Origin: CAYMJV01 sp964390545
GTDB lineage: Bacteria > Desulfobacterota > BSN033 > UBA1163
Assembly: GCA_964390545.1 (NCBI GenBank)
Contig: CAYMJV010000044.1
Coordinates: 1 to 25,117 of the forward strand
Length of the DNA stretch: 25,117 bases
Direction of reading: 5' to 3'
This document shows, in pieces, positions 1 through 6,877 of the stretch (its first letter is position 1; each line of letters begins with the position of its first letter). A program made the translations under genes and the position numbers. The notes below the pieces were generated by a model that searched no databases, was not told where the DNA came from, and was given only the letters and a program-made list of their open reading frames with translations.

Positions 1-190
1 GGGCAATCCCATATTTAATAAAATAGTCTCTAAGATAATTGACGATCTTCCAATGGTCCTCACTCATGGGAGAGGCATTCTCCGTTTTAGCCAGATCCTC
101 GGCCACCTCTTTACTCCACTTATCCGGTTCCTGGATGAAACCATCCTCATCGATCTCAATCTCCGTTCCACCAAGTGCTGCCTTTGCCAT
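1..190 (-). CDS. dsrC: DsrC/TusE-family sulfur carrier, partial (C-terminus off the left edge)
   Basis: The N-terminal 63 residues of DsrC are visible, starting MAKAALGGTEIEIDEDGF and continuing through the conserved part around PMSEDHWKIVNYLRDYF. In sulfite reducers DsrC is the small cytoplasmic protein that accepts sulfur from DsrAB as a trisulfide between its two C-terminal cysteines, which is then reduced by the membrane DsrMKJOP complex. The catalytic C-terminal arm lies outside the window, so the cysteines cannot be checked. The ATG at 188-190 is preceded by a strong GGAGG ribosome site. It is the last visible gene of the minus-strand dsr operon, 11 nt after the YHS gene. The family call is confident. 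Whether this is the canonical two-cysteine DsrC or a cysteine-poor paralogue is open. Confidence 0.9.
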   Translation of the reverse strand, partial: MAKAALGGTEIEIDEDGFIQEPDKWSKEVAEDLAKTENASPMSEDHWKIVNYLRDYFIKYGIA

Positions 191-201
191 TTTTCCCCCT
201 C

Positions 202-399
202 CTATCCTTTGATAAACTTTTCTGGTGATTCGTCAAACTTTTTCTTACAGGCTTTGCAACAGAAATAGTACTCTTTGTTCCCATAGGTACTGGTAGCCCT
301 TGGCTTAGCGGCCACAGCACCATAAAGGACCCCTACCTTGCTTATCTCCATTTCCCTGCCACATACTGGGCATTTCACCTCCACATGTTCTTCGGTCAT
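202..399 (-). CDS. small YHS/TRASH-type metal-binding protein in the dsr operon
   Basis: A 65-residue protein with an N-terminal CPVC pair (C10, C13) and a C-terminal YYFCCKACKKKF segment (C47, C48, C51) ending in a YHS-type ESPEKF signature. This cysteine layout is typical of YHS/TRASH domains, which bind metal ions and often serve in metal sensing or delivery. No signal peptide or membrane segment is seen, so it is probably cytoplasmic. Its ATG overlaps the TGA of dsrN in an ATGA (396-399), which implies translational coupling, and dsrC follows after 11 nt. The position suggests a role in metal, Fe-S or siroheme handling for sulfite reductase, but that is inference. The domain call is fairly secure and the function unknown. 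Confidence 0.8.
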   Translation of the reverse strand: MTEEHVEVKCPVCGREMEISKVGVLYGAVAAKPRATSTYGNKEYYFCCKACKKKFDESPEKFIKG

Positions 400-1859
400 A
401 TTTGCCTCCTTCTAAACTTCCCTTCCTTTGCAGCGAGCGAAACGAAGGCCTCTGCCCAGGAGGGTGTCCCCAACGCATGTAAGTGTGTATATGCAGCAAA
501 TACATTTTTATATAAAACACCATCCCTTTTCCCGTCAATCCCATGCCCGCGTCTTATTCGATAAGCAAACCTGACACCAGTCTCGATAGATATTTTGGAA
601 TGATGAAATTCATGGCCTCGGAGGGTTAACCCTGTTGGGAAAAGGGGATTTTCATCCATGATTTCAGCAACCACATACCCATGTCCTTCAGGTTTCTCAG
701 AGATTCGAACTTCAGCGGGAATGATTCCGACCATTTCATAGGATCGACCTTGCCAGTGGATCTTCTGGGACAGATACATCAGCCCTGCGCATTCAGCATA
801 GACTGGAAGGCCACCTTCAACCGCGCTGGCGACATCCTTGCGTAATTCGCGGTTTTTTTCCAACTCCTTAAGGAAAAACTCAGGGAACCCCCCTCCTACA
901 TAAAGTCCATGCACTTTGGGTAATCGGTCCTCCAATGAATTGATGAAGATCAGTTCCGCATTTGCATTCATCAAGGCTTCCAGATTTTCGGGATAGTAGA
1001 AATTGAAGGCACGGTCACGTAAGATGCCGATCTTAACTTTCTTGGTACCAGCAGTCCCCCTCACTCTACCCCTCTCTCCGAAAGGGAGAGGGGATTCTTC
1101 CTTTTTCCTCTCCTTCGGGAGATGGGATGGAGTTCGAGGAACTTTAGAGCCTCGCGCAATCGCCAAAATACGGTCCAGATCGAGGTAGGATTTAAGTCTA
1201 TCACCGATACGCTCGACCACTGACTCCGCATCGCTTGATTCTGGACAAGGAATGAGCCCCAAGTGACGTTCAGCGATGCGAAGACCCTCGTCCTTGGGTA
1301 TACTCCCCACGACGGGAATCTCGCAGTGTTGCTCCACGGCATCTCTCAACTTCTTCTCATGCCGGCTGCCAGAAACGTAATTGAGAATAACGCCTGCAAT
1401 CTTGATATCGGTTTGAAAGAGTTGATATCCCTTCACCATCGCGGCAATGCTGCTTGTCATCCGGCTGGTATTCACCACCAGGAGAATCGGAATATCCAAC
1501 AGACGAGCGATCTCCGCTGTCGTTTCATGAGTGTCCAGGCCATCGTAAAGTCCCATGGCTCCTTCAACAATAGCCAGATCATTTCCCTCACAAGCCTGCT
1601 CGAAGGCTTGGATCAATTTCTCTCCTGGGATTAAGAAAAGATCGAGATTGCGGCACCCTCTTCCTGCCGCAATCGTAAGCCATGACGGATCGATGTAGTC
1701 TGGGCCTTTCTTAAAGGGTTGGATTAAAAAGCCCCGTTGGGTCAGCAATTTGCACAAGCCGACCGTAACAATGGTTTTACCCGAGTGACCCTGGGGCGAG
1801 GAGATGAGAAGGCAACCAAAGGTTCGATCACCGTGGACTAAATGATCACCTCTTGCCAT
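396..1859 (-). CDS. dsrN: DsrN, cobyrinate a,c-diamide synthase-like siroheme amidase
   Basis: A 487-residue CbiA-family glutamine-dependent amidotransferase. An N-terminal ATP-binding domain carries the P-loop SSPQGHSGKT (about residues 20-29), KGPDYIDPSW and EGAMGLYDG. A C-terminal class I glutaminase-like domain carries GLYVGGGFPE, AECAGLMYL with the nucleophilic Cys, and GHEFHHS. In dsr operons this family (DsrN) is thought to amidate siroheme to siroamide for DsrAB; true cobyrinate amidation for B12 is the alternative. Context favours DsrN: it starts 5 nt after dsrD and overlaps the YHS gene by 4 nt. Between the two domains, residues about 240-268 are not family-like and coincide with a palindromic DNA repeat (1058-1140) inserted in frame. 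The ribosome site before the ATG is weak, so coupling to dsrD is likely. Confidence 0.88.
   Translation of the reverse strand: MARGDHLVHGDRTFGCLLISSPQGHSGKTIVTVGLCKLLTQRGFLIQPFKKGPDYIDPSWLTIAAGRGCRNLDLFLIPGEKLIQAFEQACEGNDLAIVEGAMGLYDGLDTHETTAEIARLLDIPILLVVNTSRMTSSIAAMVKGYQLFQTDIKIAGVILNYVSGSRHEKKLRDAVEQHCEIPVVGSIPKDEGLRIAERHLGLIPCPESSDAESVVERIGDRLKSYLDLDRILAIARGSKVPRTPSHLPKERKKEESPLPFGERGRVRGTAGTKKVKIGILRDRAFNFYYPENLEALMNANAELIFINSLEDRLPKVHGLYVGGGFPEFFLKELEKNRELRKDVASAVEGGLPVYAECAGLMYLSQKIHWQGRSYEMVGIIPAEVRISEKPEGHGYVVAEIMDENPLFPTGLTLRGHEFHHSKISIETGVRFAYRIRRGHGIDGKRDGVLYKNVFAAYTHLHALGTPSWAEAFVSLAAKEGKFRRRQI
1058..1140. repeat. palindromic interspersed repeat inside dsrN
   Basis: A C/T-rich arm (CCCCTCTC, about 1070) faces a G/A-rich arm (GAGAGGGG) across a GAAA loop. 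A second arm pair, CTCTCC and GGGAGA, follows at about 1109-1125. This resembles short palindromic repeats normally found between genes. Here it lies in the dsrN reading frame, adds about 28 residues without a stop, and falls at the linker between the synthetase and glutaminase domains. The repeat is seen directly; that it is mobile is inferred from its form. Confidence 0.65.
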
Positions 1860-1864
1860 TTTTA

Positions 1865-2068
1865 TCAGGTCTCATGTTTACCGGGGAGAGCGATATAGGT
1901 GATGCCGCCAAAGCTCCGATATTCGATCTTTCCCTCTTTCGCCAGTTCTGCAATCGCCTTATCGACAAGGCTCTTTTCTTGTCCGACGGCCCTCGCGACG
2001 TCCTTATTCTTAGCCTGGCTGACCGTCGCCAAGTATTTGAGGATGCTCTCCCTGAGGTCTTCGCTCAT
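1865..2068 (-). CDS. dsrD: DsrD, dissimilatory sulfite reductase accessory protein
   Basis: A 67-residue winged-helix-like protein: MSEDLRESILKYLATVSQ, then KNKDVARAVGQEKSLVDKAI and a C-terminal beta-wing GKIEYRSFGGITYIAL. DsrD is characteristic of sulfite and sulfate reducers and has been shown to act as an allosteric activator of DsrAB; it has no catalytic residues. The reading frame is open for another 27 codons upstream, but those are translated palindromic repeat (PPLLKGGIKGG), so the ATG at 2066-2068 with GAAGG about 10 nt upstream is the likely start. It lies between dsrB and dsrN, with 5 nt to dsrN. It is slightly shorter than the roughly 78 residues of the Desulfovibrio protein. Its presence marks the operon as reductive. 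Confidence 0.9.
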   Translation of the reverse strand: MSEDLRESILKYLATVSQAKNKDVARAVGQEKSLVDKAIAELAKEGKIEYRSFGGITYIALPGKHET

Positions 2069-2107
2069 CTTACTACCTTCCTTCTTACCTTCTAATCCCC
2101 CTTTTAT

Positions 2108-2130
2108 CCCCCCCTTTAGCAAAGGGGGGG
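2108..2130. repeat. perfect 10-bp palindrome between dsrB and dsrD
   Basis: Seven C plus TTT (2108-2117), loop AGC, then AAA plus seven G (2121-2130) form a perfect 10-bp hairpin. It sits 12 nt beyond the dsrB stop codon, in the dsrB-dsrD junction. A close relative occurs between dsrA and dsrB at 3241-3261. No T-run follows on the minus strand, so it is more likely an mRNA-stability or processing element, or a repeat insertion, than a terminator. Confidence 0.75.
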
Positions 2131-2142
2131 TAGGGAGGATGA

Positions 2143-3207
2143 TTACCACTTAAACTGGGTTGTCGTTCTCCAAGTTTCCCTCGCATACGTAAAGTCATCA
2201 ATAAGTTGTTCCGCAAAAGGGATCCCGGTCAGTGTGAAAAACTTCTCCCATCCTATCCTCTCAATCCACTCTCCCATTCTCTCATATTTTTGGGCATTTT
2301 TAGCATAGACCCCGACGATCTTCTTGATGATGTTCACCACTTCAGGCCAGCGGGGAGGGTTGTTCGGAAGGTAGGGAACGATCAAACGGGAAAACATGGG
2401 AGGCTTTCTAGCATTCGACACTTTGCCTCCGGCATAAATGGCCACGCCGTCACCTTCAGCGTCGGCAAGAGGCATTGCCGGACAGACCGTGTAGCAGTTT
2501 CCGCAGTACATACAGAGATCTTCCCGGATGACCACACTCTTAACTTCCTTGTCAGGATGGCGCCGAATCGCTCCGGTCGGACAAGAGCCTATGGTTGTCG
2601 GAATCTCGCATATTGCTCCCACCTTTTCATGGTCAATCTTTGGTACCTTGGTATGAACTCCGACAATCGCGAGATCCGAACAATGAATCGCACCACACAT
2701 GTTGATACAGCAGGCCAACGAAACCCTCAGCTTACCCGGGAGTTTCATACTGGTGAAGTAACCATAGAGCTCGTCCATGAGAGCTTTAACGATCGGCGAA
2801 CTATCTGTGGCCGCGCTATGGCAATGAGCCCACCCTTGGGTGTGAACAATATTTGAAATGGCGTTTCCCGTACCGCCCACCGGAAGGCCAATTTTTTTTA
2901 CCGCTCCAATGATGGGTTTCACATTCTTTTCATTTGGAGTCATGAACTCAATGTTATATCGACTGGTAAACCGAAGATGACCATCACAATACTGATCGGC
3001 AATGTCACAAATGTCCCTGATAAAATCAACACTGACCAAACGAGGGGAGCCCACCCTGACCGTAAAGACCTCATCTCCTGTTTCAGAGACATGACGCATG
3101 ACCCCTGGCTTCATGATCTCGTGATATTTCCACTTGCCATAATTTTTCTTTATGACTTCAGGAAGCATCTCCTGAAAATTCGGTGGACCAATGTCTGATT
3201 TTCCCAT
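2143..3207 (-). CDS. dsrB: dissimilatory sulfite reductase beta subunit DsrB
   Basis: A 354-residue DsrB, near the usual family length and recognisable end to end, from PGVMRHVSETGDEVFTVR to the C-terminal TWRTTTQFKW. It forms the cytoplasmic alpha2-beta2 enzyme that reduces sulfite with DsrC as co-substrate. Seen in the sequence: the HCHSAA and ACCINMC cysteines of the siroheme-[4Fe-4S] region (about residues 130-180), and an inserted ferredoxin domain with the CMYCGNCYTVCP cluster motif at about 230-245. The ATG at 3205-3207 follows a strong AGGAGG site. It lies 70 nt downstream of dsrA and 74 nt upstream of dsrD; both gaps carry a C/G-rich hairpin. No damage is visible. Confidence 0.97.
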   Translation of the reverse strand: MGKSDIGPPNFQEMLPEVIKKNYGKWKYHEIMKPGVMRHVSETGDEVFTVRVGSPRLVSVDFIRDICDIADQYCDGHLRFTSRYNIEFMTPNEKNVKPIIGAVKKIGLPVGGTGNAISNIVHTQGWAHCHSAATDSSPIVKALMDELYGYFTSMKLPGKLRVSLACCINMCGAIHCSDLAIVGVHTKVPKIDHEKVGAICEIPTTIGSCPTGAIRRHPDKEVKSVVIREDLCMYCGNCYTVCPAMPLADAEGDGVAIYAGGKVSNARKPPMFSRLIVPYLPNNPPRWPEVVNIIKKIVGVYAKNAQKYERMGEWIERIGWEKFFTLTGIPFAEQLIDDFTYARETWRTTTQFKW

Positions 3208-3240
3208 GTCAACCTCCTATAAATTCTTATCCCCTCCAAC

Positions 3241-3261
3241 CCCCCTTTAATAAAGGGGGGA
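3241..3261. repeat. perfect 9-bp palindrome between dsrA and dsrB
   Basis: CCCCCCTTT (3241-3249), loop AAT, AAAGGGGGG (3253-3261). It has the same arms as the hairpin at 2108-2130 and the same placement, just 3' of a dsr stop codon. G/C tracts on both sides (about 3231 and 3264-3270) extend the similarity between the copies. It probably belongs to a dispersed repeat family, and in the transcript it would form a stable stem between the dsrA and dsrB cistrons. Confidence 0.75.
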
Positions 3262-3277
3262 GAGGGGGGATTATTAA

Positions 3278-4441
3278 TTAAAAGAAGACGTACGGATTTG
3301 TTCTTGGTGCTTTGATCATTTGTGGCACTGGCTTCACTCCAATGGCTTTGATGAAGTTTCTCATTCCCAGCCTTTCGATCAGCTCACCCACTCTTTCCCT
3401 GGTTCTTCCATTCTCATCCCACCACTCCCAGATTTTTCGAATGAGATCTTTGATCTCGGTATACGGGGGTTCCACCTTCATAAAGGGAACAAGGACCGAT
3501 GAGAGCATGGCTCCTTTCAGAATAGGTGCTTTTCCACCAATTAATATCGTGGCCCCTTTATCCACTCCAGGCCTGATCGCTTTGGTCATTTTATTGATAC
3601 AATGCATACACCTGACACAATCCTGCGGAATCACTTTAAGTTTCTTGGTCTTTCCATCCCATTTGAGGGCGTTGGTTGGACATTTATCAACGACGAGTCC
3701 CTTGACATCAAAACCCGCCTTCACATATTCTTTGACGGCTTTTTGATCGATCTTTAGACTATCCCTCCAAGTACCAATGATTGTAAAATCTGCCCTTGCG
3801 ATAGCGGCCACACAATCATTTGGGCATCCGGAGATCTTGATTTTAAATTTATAGGGCCAACGAGGACGATGGATCTCATCCTGAAATTCCATCGTGAGGT
3901 TATAAACCATATCGAGGGTGTTGATATTCGTCCACTCACATCGGGCCGGCCCAATACAGGCCGTAGGTGTCCTCAAGGCAGATCCGGAACCACCCAGGTC
4001 AAATCCCACTTCTATCAATGCATCAAAGGAGGGCTGAAGGTTTGCTGTCGTTGTTCCAAGGAGAATGATGTCACCGGTAGACCCATGAAAATTGGTCAAA
4101 CCGCTCCCGTACTTTTCCCAGACATCGCAAACTTTTCTCAGAGCCTTGGTGGTGTAAAACCACCCTGCCGGGTGGTTGACACGCAGGGTATGGAAGGATT
4201 CCACATTCGGGAAAAGATGTGGGACATCGCTATATCGGCCGATGACCCCTCCACCATAGCCCGTTACACCAACGATCCCTCCGTGTTTCCAGTGAGTCAC
4301 TTTGTCGTTAAAAGAAAGTTCCTGTACACCCAGTAGGTCCTTGGCGGCTGCACTCTTCTTGGCTGCCCGTTTTATTTCTTTGACATAACTCGGCCACGGT
4401 CCCTTTTCCAGTTCATCTAGTTTCGGCGTCTCACTTGCCAT
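3278..4441 (-). CDS. dsrA: dissimilatory sulfite reductase alpha subunit DsrA
   Basis: A 387-residue DsrA starting MASETPKLDELEKGPWPSYV, as in family members. It is the catalytic partner of DsrB and carries the active siroheme. Visible motifs: substrate-region HWKHGGIVGVTGYGGGVIGRY (about residues 50-70), the heme-[4Fe-4S] cysteines ACIGPARC (Cx5C) and SGCPNDC (Cx3C), and a ferredoxin domain with CVRCMHC plus the preceding KCPTN. A GTG three codons upstream (4450) could also be read as a start, but it lies inside the AAGGAGG site (4450-4456), which is 8 nt from the ATG at 4441, so that ATG is the start. It is first in the minus-strand dsr operon and faces a divergent transporter gene. Confidence 0.97.
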   Translation of the reverse strand: MASETPKLDELEKGPWPSYVKEIKRAAKKSAAAKDLLGVQELSFNDKVTHWKHGGIVGVTGYGGGVIGRYSDVPHLFPNVESFHTLRVNHPAGWFYTTKALRKVCDVWEKYGSGLTNFHGSTGDIILLGTTTANLQPSFDALIEVGFDLGGSGSALRTPTACIGPARCEWTNINTLDMVYNLTMEFQDEIHRPRWPYKFKIKISGCPNDCVAAIARADFTIIGTWRDSLKIDQKAVKEYVKAGFDVKGLVVDKCPTNALKWDGKTKKLKVIPQDCVRCMHCINKMTKAIRPGVDKGATILIGGKAPILKGAMLSSVLVPFMKVEPPYTEIKDLIRKIWEWWDENGRTRERVGELIERLGMRNFIKAIGVKPVPQMIKAPRTNPYVFF

Positions 4442-4449
4442 TGATTTCA

Positions 4450-4456
4450 CCTCCTT
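4450..4456 (-). promoter_or_regulatory. dsrA ribosome-binding site (decides the start)
   Basis: AAGGAGG on the minus strand, with 8 nt between it and the ATG at 4441. This is near-perfect anti-16S complementarity and rules out the in-frame GTG at 4450, which overlaps it. Confidence 0.8.
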
Positions 4457-4556
4457 AGAAATTTGTAAAGAAGTTACTGAAATATCCTAAAATGGCTTGT
4501 TCAAAGATGTCATTTATTATTTGAGTCAGGATGGATGGCCAAAGATAAACAGTGTT

Positions 4557-4586
4557 TTTTTACCATTTTTTTTATCCGGGTGTCAA
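4557..4586 (-). promoter_or_regulatory. candidate promoter of the dsr operon
   Basis: On the minus strand a consensus -35 TTGACA (4581-4586) is followed after 18 nt by TAAAAA (4557-4562), a 4-of-6 match to the -10 box. The spacer holds an A8 tract. Transcription would start near 4550, giving a leader of about 110 nt before dsrA. The -35 is strong and the -10 mediocre, so an activator may be needed. Confidence 0.45.
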
Positions 4587-4620
4587 CAACATCGTGCCAT
4601 CTTTTTCAAAAATAATTCTC

Positions 4621-4653
4621 AAAAATAGGTCAGAAATAAGACAGAAATAAGAC
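4621..4653. repeat. three 11-bp direct repeats upstream of the 4827 gene promoter
   Basis: AAAAATAGGTC (4621-4631), AGAAATAAGAC (4632-4642) and AGAAATAAGAC (4643-4653) lie head to tail and end exactly where the -35 box begins. The 11-bp period puts them on one face of the helix. This is the layout of an activator or repressor iteron, and it lies between the two divergent promoters, about 35 bp from the dsr -35 box. The repeats are direct observation; the regulator is unknown. Confidence 0.7.
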
Positions 4654-4682
4654 TTGACCCGACTTTTTCTTTTTAGTATAGT
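4654..4682 (+). promoter_or_regulatory. sigma70-type promoter for the YeiH-family transporter
   Basis: TTGACC (4654-4659), a 17-nt spacer, then TATAGT (4677-4682): five of six matches in each box at ideal spacing. Transcription would begin near 4689, leaving a leader of about 138 nt. The three 11-bp repeats directly abut the -35. Confidence 0.65.
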
Positions 4683-4826
4683 TGCTTCCGAATTGTGGGG
4701 GTTTTTCTAAACGCTTAATAATTTTGACTTTTTGCAAAAGAATTGATCAAAAAGGGGGTGAGAAAGAAATAAAGGTTTAGTCAACTTGGAGGGATTTTAC
4801 AATCTCCATGAGGAAGGGGGAAAAAT

Positions 4827-6128
4827 ATGGCTGAAAAGAAACAGGGAATTGATTGGTCGTCGTTGTGGCGGAAAGAGGACTGGTGGGCTTGCTGGGTTGG
4901 CGGGTTCATCCTGTTGTTGGCAATCGCAGGGATGTTGCCCAAGGTCCCGAGTATCGGGACCTGGACGACACTCTCAAAGGCGTTTCCTCAGGGCTGGGGC
5001 ACGATTGGCCCTCTGATCGCCTTGTTCATCATCACGGCGATTTTGACCGGAATCGGTGCCGCGGTGATGAAACGGGATATGAAACGCTTTTTCCCTGGGT
5101 TCCTTGTCATCTTCATCATCGCCTTCATCGCCATGGTCATCGCTGGGCAGAAAGGCATTAAGTACTACGGCTTCGAGTACGTCCTCTGGGCGCTTTTCAT
5201 CGGTCTGCTGATCAGCAACATTTTCAGTGTTCCCGCCTGGCTGAAGCCTGCCGTCATGACGGAGTTCTTTATTAAGATCGGTCTGGTCGTCATGGGGGCG
5301 ACGATAAACTTTGTCGTAGTGATTAAGGCAGGCGCCGTCAGCATGATCCAGGCCGTCGTCGTCGTTGCGGCCGTCTGGTTTTTTGCGTACTGGTTGTCGA
5401 GGCGGATGGGAATTAATCAGCGCTTCTCCAGTGTGCTCGCCACAGGCGTGTCCATCTGCGGCGTCTCGGCCTCCATCGCCGCCGGCGGAGCGGTTCAGGG
5501 AGACCCCAAAGAGGTCAGCTACGTCTTGGCATGGCTGATGATCGGTGCGGTCATTCTGATCGTCGTGATGCCTCCCATGGCCAAATGGATGGGCCTTCCG
5601 GGCAATATGGCAGGAGCCTGGCTCGGAGGTGTCATCGACAATACCGGGGCGGTCGTCGCCGCGGGAGAAGTTTTTGGAGGGAAGGCTGCTCTGGACTCCG
5701 CTGCCCTGGTCAAGATGGCACAGAATATCTTGATCGGGTTTGCAGCTTTCCTGCTCGCCCTCTGGGCAACCTTGAGCCTGGAAAAGAAGGGGGCCGGCGA
5801 AAGACCTTCTTTTGCAGAGGTCTGGTATCGGTTCCCCAAGTTCATCGTCGGGTTCGTGGTCGCCTCCATCGTCATCACCTTCTTTGTCCAGTCGGGCGCC
5901 TCCAAAGCCATTGAGGGCATCTGCACTGCCTATCGAAACTGGTTTTTCGCCTTTTGCTTTGTCTGCATCGGGCTCGACACGCGCCTGAAAGACTTGATTT
6001 CGGTCGGCGGTGGCAAACCGGCCATCGCGTACTGGGTAGCTCAGGCCTTCAATGCCGTCTGGACACTGATCATTGTATGGATCCTCTGGTCCGGATGGCT
6101 CTTCCCTCCGCCGATTCCACCGGGCTAG
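4827..6128 (+). CDS. YeiH/UPF0324-family putative sulfate (sulfite) exporter
   Basis: A 433-residue, highly hydrophobic inner-membrane protein with roughly ten or more membrane segments. Family landmarks are EFFIKIGLVVMGATINF, ATGVSICGVSASIAAGGAVQ, LPGNMAGAWLGGVIDNTGAV, and the long aliphatic helices between them. The YeiH/PSE family is annotated as putative sulfate exporters, and relatives occur with sulfonate-degrading and sulfite-producing pathways; biochemical proof is thin. It is longer than the roughly 350 residues of E. coli YeiH, mostly through an N-terminal part with extra membrane segments. The ATG follows AGGAAGGGGG. Divergence from dsrA suggests movement of sulfite, sulfate or a related anion linked to sulfite reduction. 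GC content is visibly higher than in dsr. Confidence 0.85.
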   Translation: MAEKKQGIDWSSLWRKEDWWACWVGGFILLLAIAGMLPKVPSIGTWTTLSKAFPQGWGTIGPLIALFIITAILTGIGAAVMKRDMKRFFPGFLVIFIIAFIAMVIAGQKGIKYYGFEYVLWALFIGLLISNIFSVPAWLKPAVMTEFFIKIGLVVMGATINFVVVIKAGAVSMIQAVVVVAAVWFFAYWLSRRMGINQRFSSVLATGVSICGVSASIAAGGAVQGDPKEVSYVLAWLMIGAVILIVVMPPMAKWMGLPGNMAGAWLGGVIDNTGAVVAAGEVFGGKAALDSAALVKMAQNILIGFAAFLLALWATLSLEKKGAGERPSFAEVWYRFPKFIVGFVVASIVITFFVQSGASKAIEGICTAYRNWFFAFCFVCIGLDTRLKDLISVGGGKPAIAYWVAQAFNAVWTLIIVWILWSGWLFPPPIPPG

Positions 6129-6157
6129 ACACGGAGCGGAAAGAAAACCACGTCGAG

Positions 6158-6184
6158 GGGGCTTATCCAAGCCCCTTCTTTTTT
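6158..6184 (+). terminator. rho-independent terminator after the YeiH-family gene
   Basis: GGGGCTT (6158-6164), loop ATCC, AAGCCCC (6169-6175), then TTCTTTTTT. This perfect 7-bp stem with a U-tract ends the transporter transcript 30 nt after its stop, so the genes from 6272 probably have their own promoter. Confidence 0.85.
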
Positions 6185-6233
6185 GGGGGTCCGATCTTCA
6201 ACATCTTCACGCCGGATACCGCGCCAGGCAAAA

Positions 6234-6263
6234 TTGACATGAGTCCATCCAGGATGATATGGT
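6234..6263 (+). promoter_or_regulatory. candidate promoter for the 6272 gene (near-leaderless)
   Basis: Consensus TTGACA (6234-6239), an 18-nt spacer, then TATGGT (6258-6263), a 4-of-6 -10 box. The predicted start near 6270 nearly coincides with the ATG at 6272, and no ribosome site precedes that ATG. Confidence 0.4.
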
Positions 6264-6271
6264 AAACCGCA

Positions 6272-6868
6272 ATGAGGGACTATGACAAGAAGAAGGCTCT
6301 GGTTCTGGACGGCGAGGAATCTTTTGCCAGGGCCGTCGCTCTTGGCGTCATCGTGAAGAGACCGCCATCGGCATGGCACTTCCTCCTTCCGGGGATGTTT
6401 CTATTTGACTTTCTCCGAAGGAGCAGCGAGACGAAACGATACGGGGAGCTTTTTCTCTTCCCGAGGAAGCTAGCCCTCAACGGGGCCTTCGATCTTCTCC
6501 AGGGAGAAGAGAGAAAACGGGTATGTTCACAGATCGAAGAACGGATTAAACAATGGCTGATCTCATTGAAGCTTTATTCCGATAGGCTCCTCCGGGCCCA
6601 TATGGGTGAGATCACCCTTCTCGTCGACCATTACATCAAGTTGCTCCGAACAGTAGAGGGGAGCTATCATGGCCTGATCCAACAAGCCTACTCGACCCGG
6701 GAACATTACGAAACGTTCTTGACCGAGCTCAGCGCCGCCGAGAGGGAGGTCGACCAGGCTGTTGCTGAGTTCCATGGCGGGAGCGCTGCGATCTGGCAGC
6801 GCCTCCAGGCGGAACAGGTTCAGGTGGAAGCGTTGAGGAAAAAAGAGATCGAGCGTATCTTCTCTTGA
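6272..6868 (+). CDS. uncharacterised protein, paralogue 1 of a tandem pair
   Basis: A 198-residue protein I do not recognise. Residues about 18-50 include a hydrophobic stretch (WHFLLPGMFLFDFLRR) that could be a membrane-associated or buried helix. The remainder is charged and helical, with a likely coiled coil at the C-terminus (about 145-198). It is clearly homologous to the next gene: LFPRKLALNGAFDLL here matches LFTKKLALQGAFDMV there, and a following Q-I-x-x-R block and an LLDHY segment are shared. Homology along the length indicates tandem duplication. The start is uncertain because no ribosome site is visible; the transcript may be almost leaderless. With the 6878 gene 9 nt downstream it forms an operon. 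Function unknown. Confidence 0.75.
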   Translation: MRDYDKKKALVLDGEESFARAVALGVIVKRPPSAWHFLLPGMFLFDFLRRSSETKRYGELFLFPRKLALNGAFDLLQGEERKRVCSQIEERIKQWLISLKLYSDRLLRAHMGEITLLVDHYIKLLRTVEGSYHGLIQQAYSTREHYETFLTELSAAEREVDQAVAEFHGGSAAIWQRLQAEQVQVEALRKKEIERIFS

Positions 6869-6877
6869 GAGGCGGAC

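Noticed and set aside
2069..2149. N-terminal 27-residue extension of DsrD
   Set aside because: It is translated palindromic repeat DNA (PPLLKGGIKGG). The ATG at 2068 has a ribosome site and matches the family N-terminus.
4974..6170. A 398-codon open frame antisense to the YeiH-family gene
   Set aside because: Composition is rich in Asp, Gly and Arg with no hydrophobic core, as expected from the complement of a GC-rich membrane-protein gene; the plus-strand frame matches a known family.
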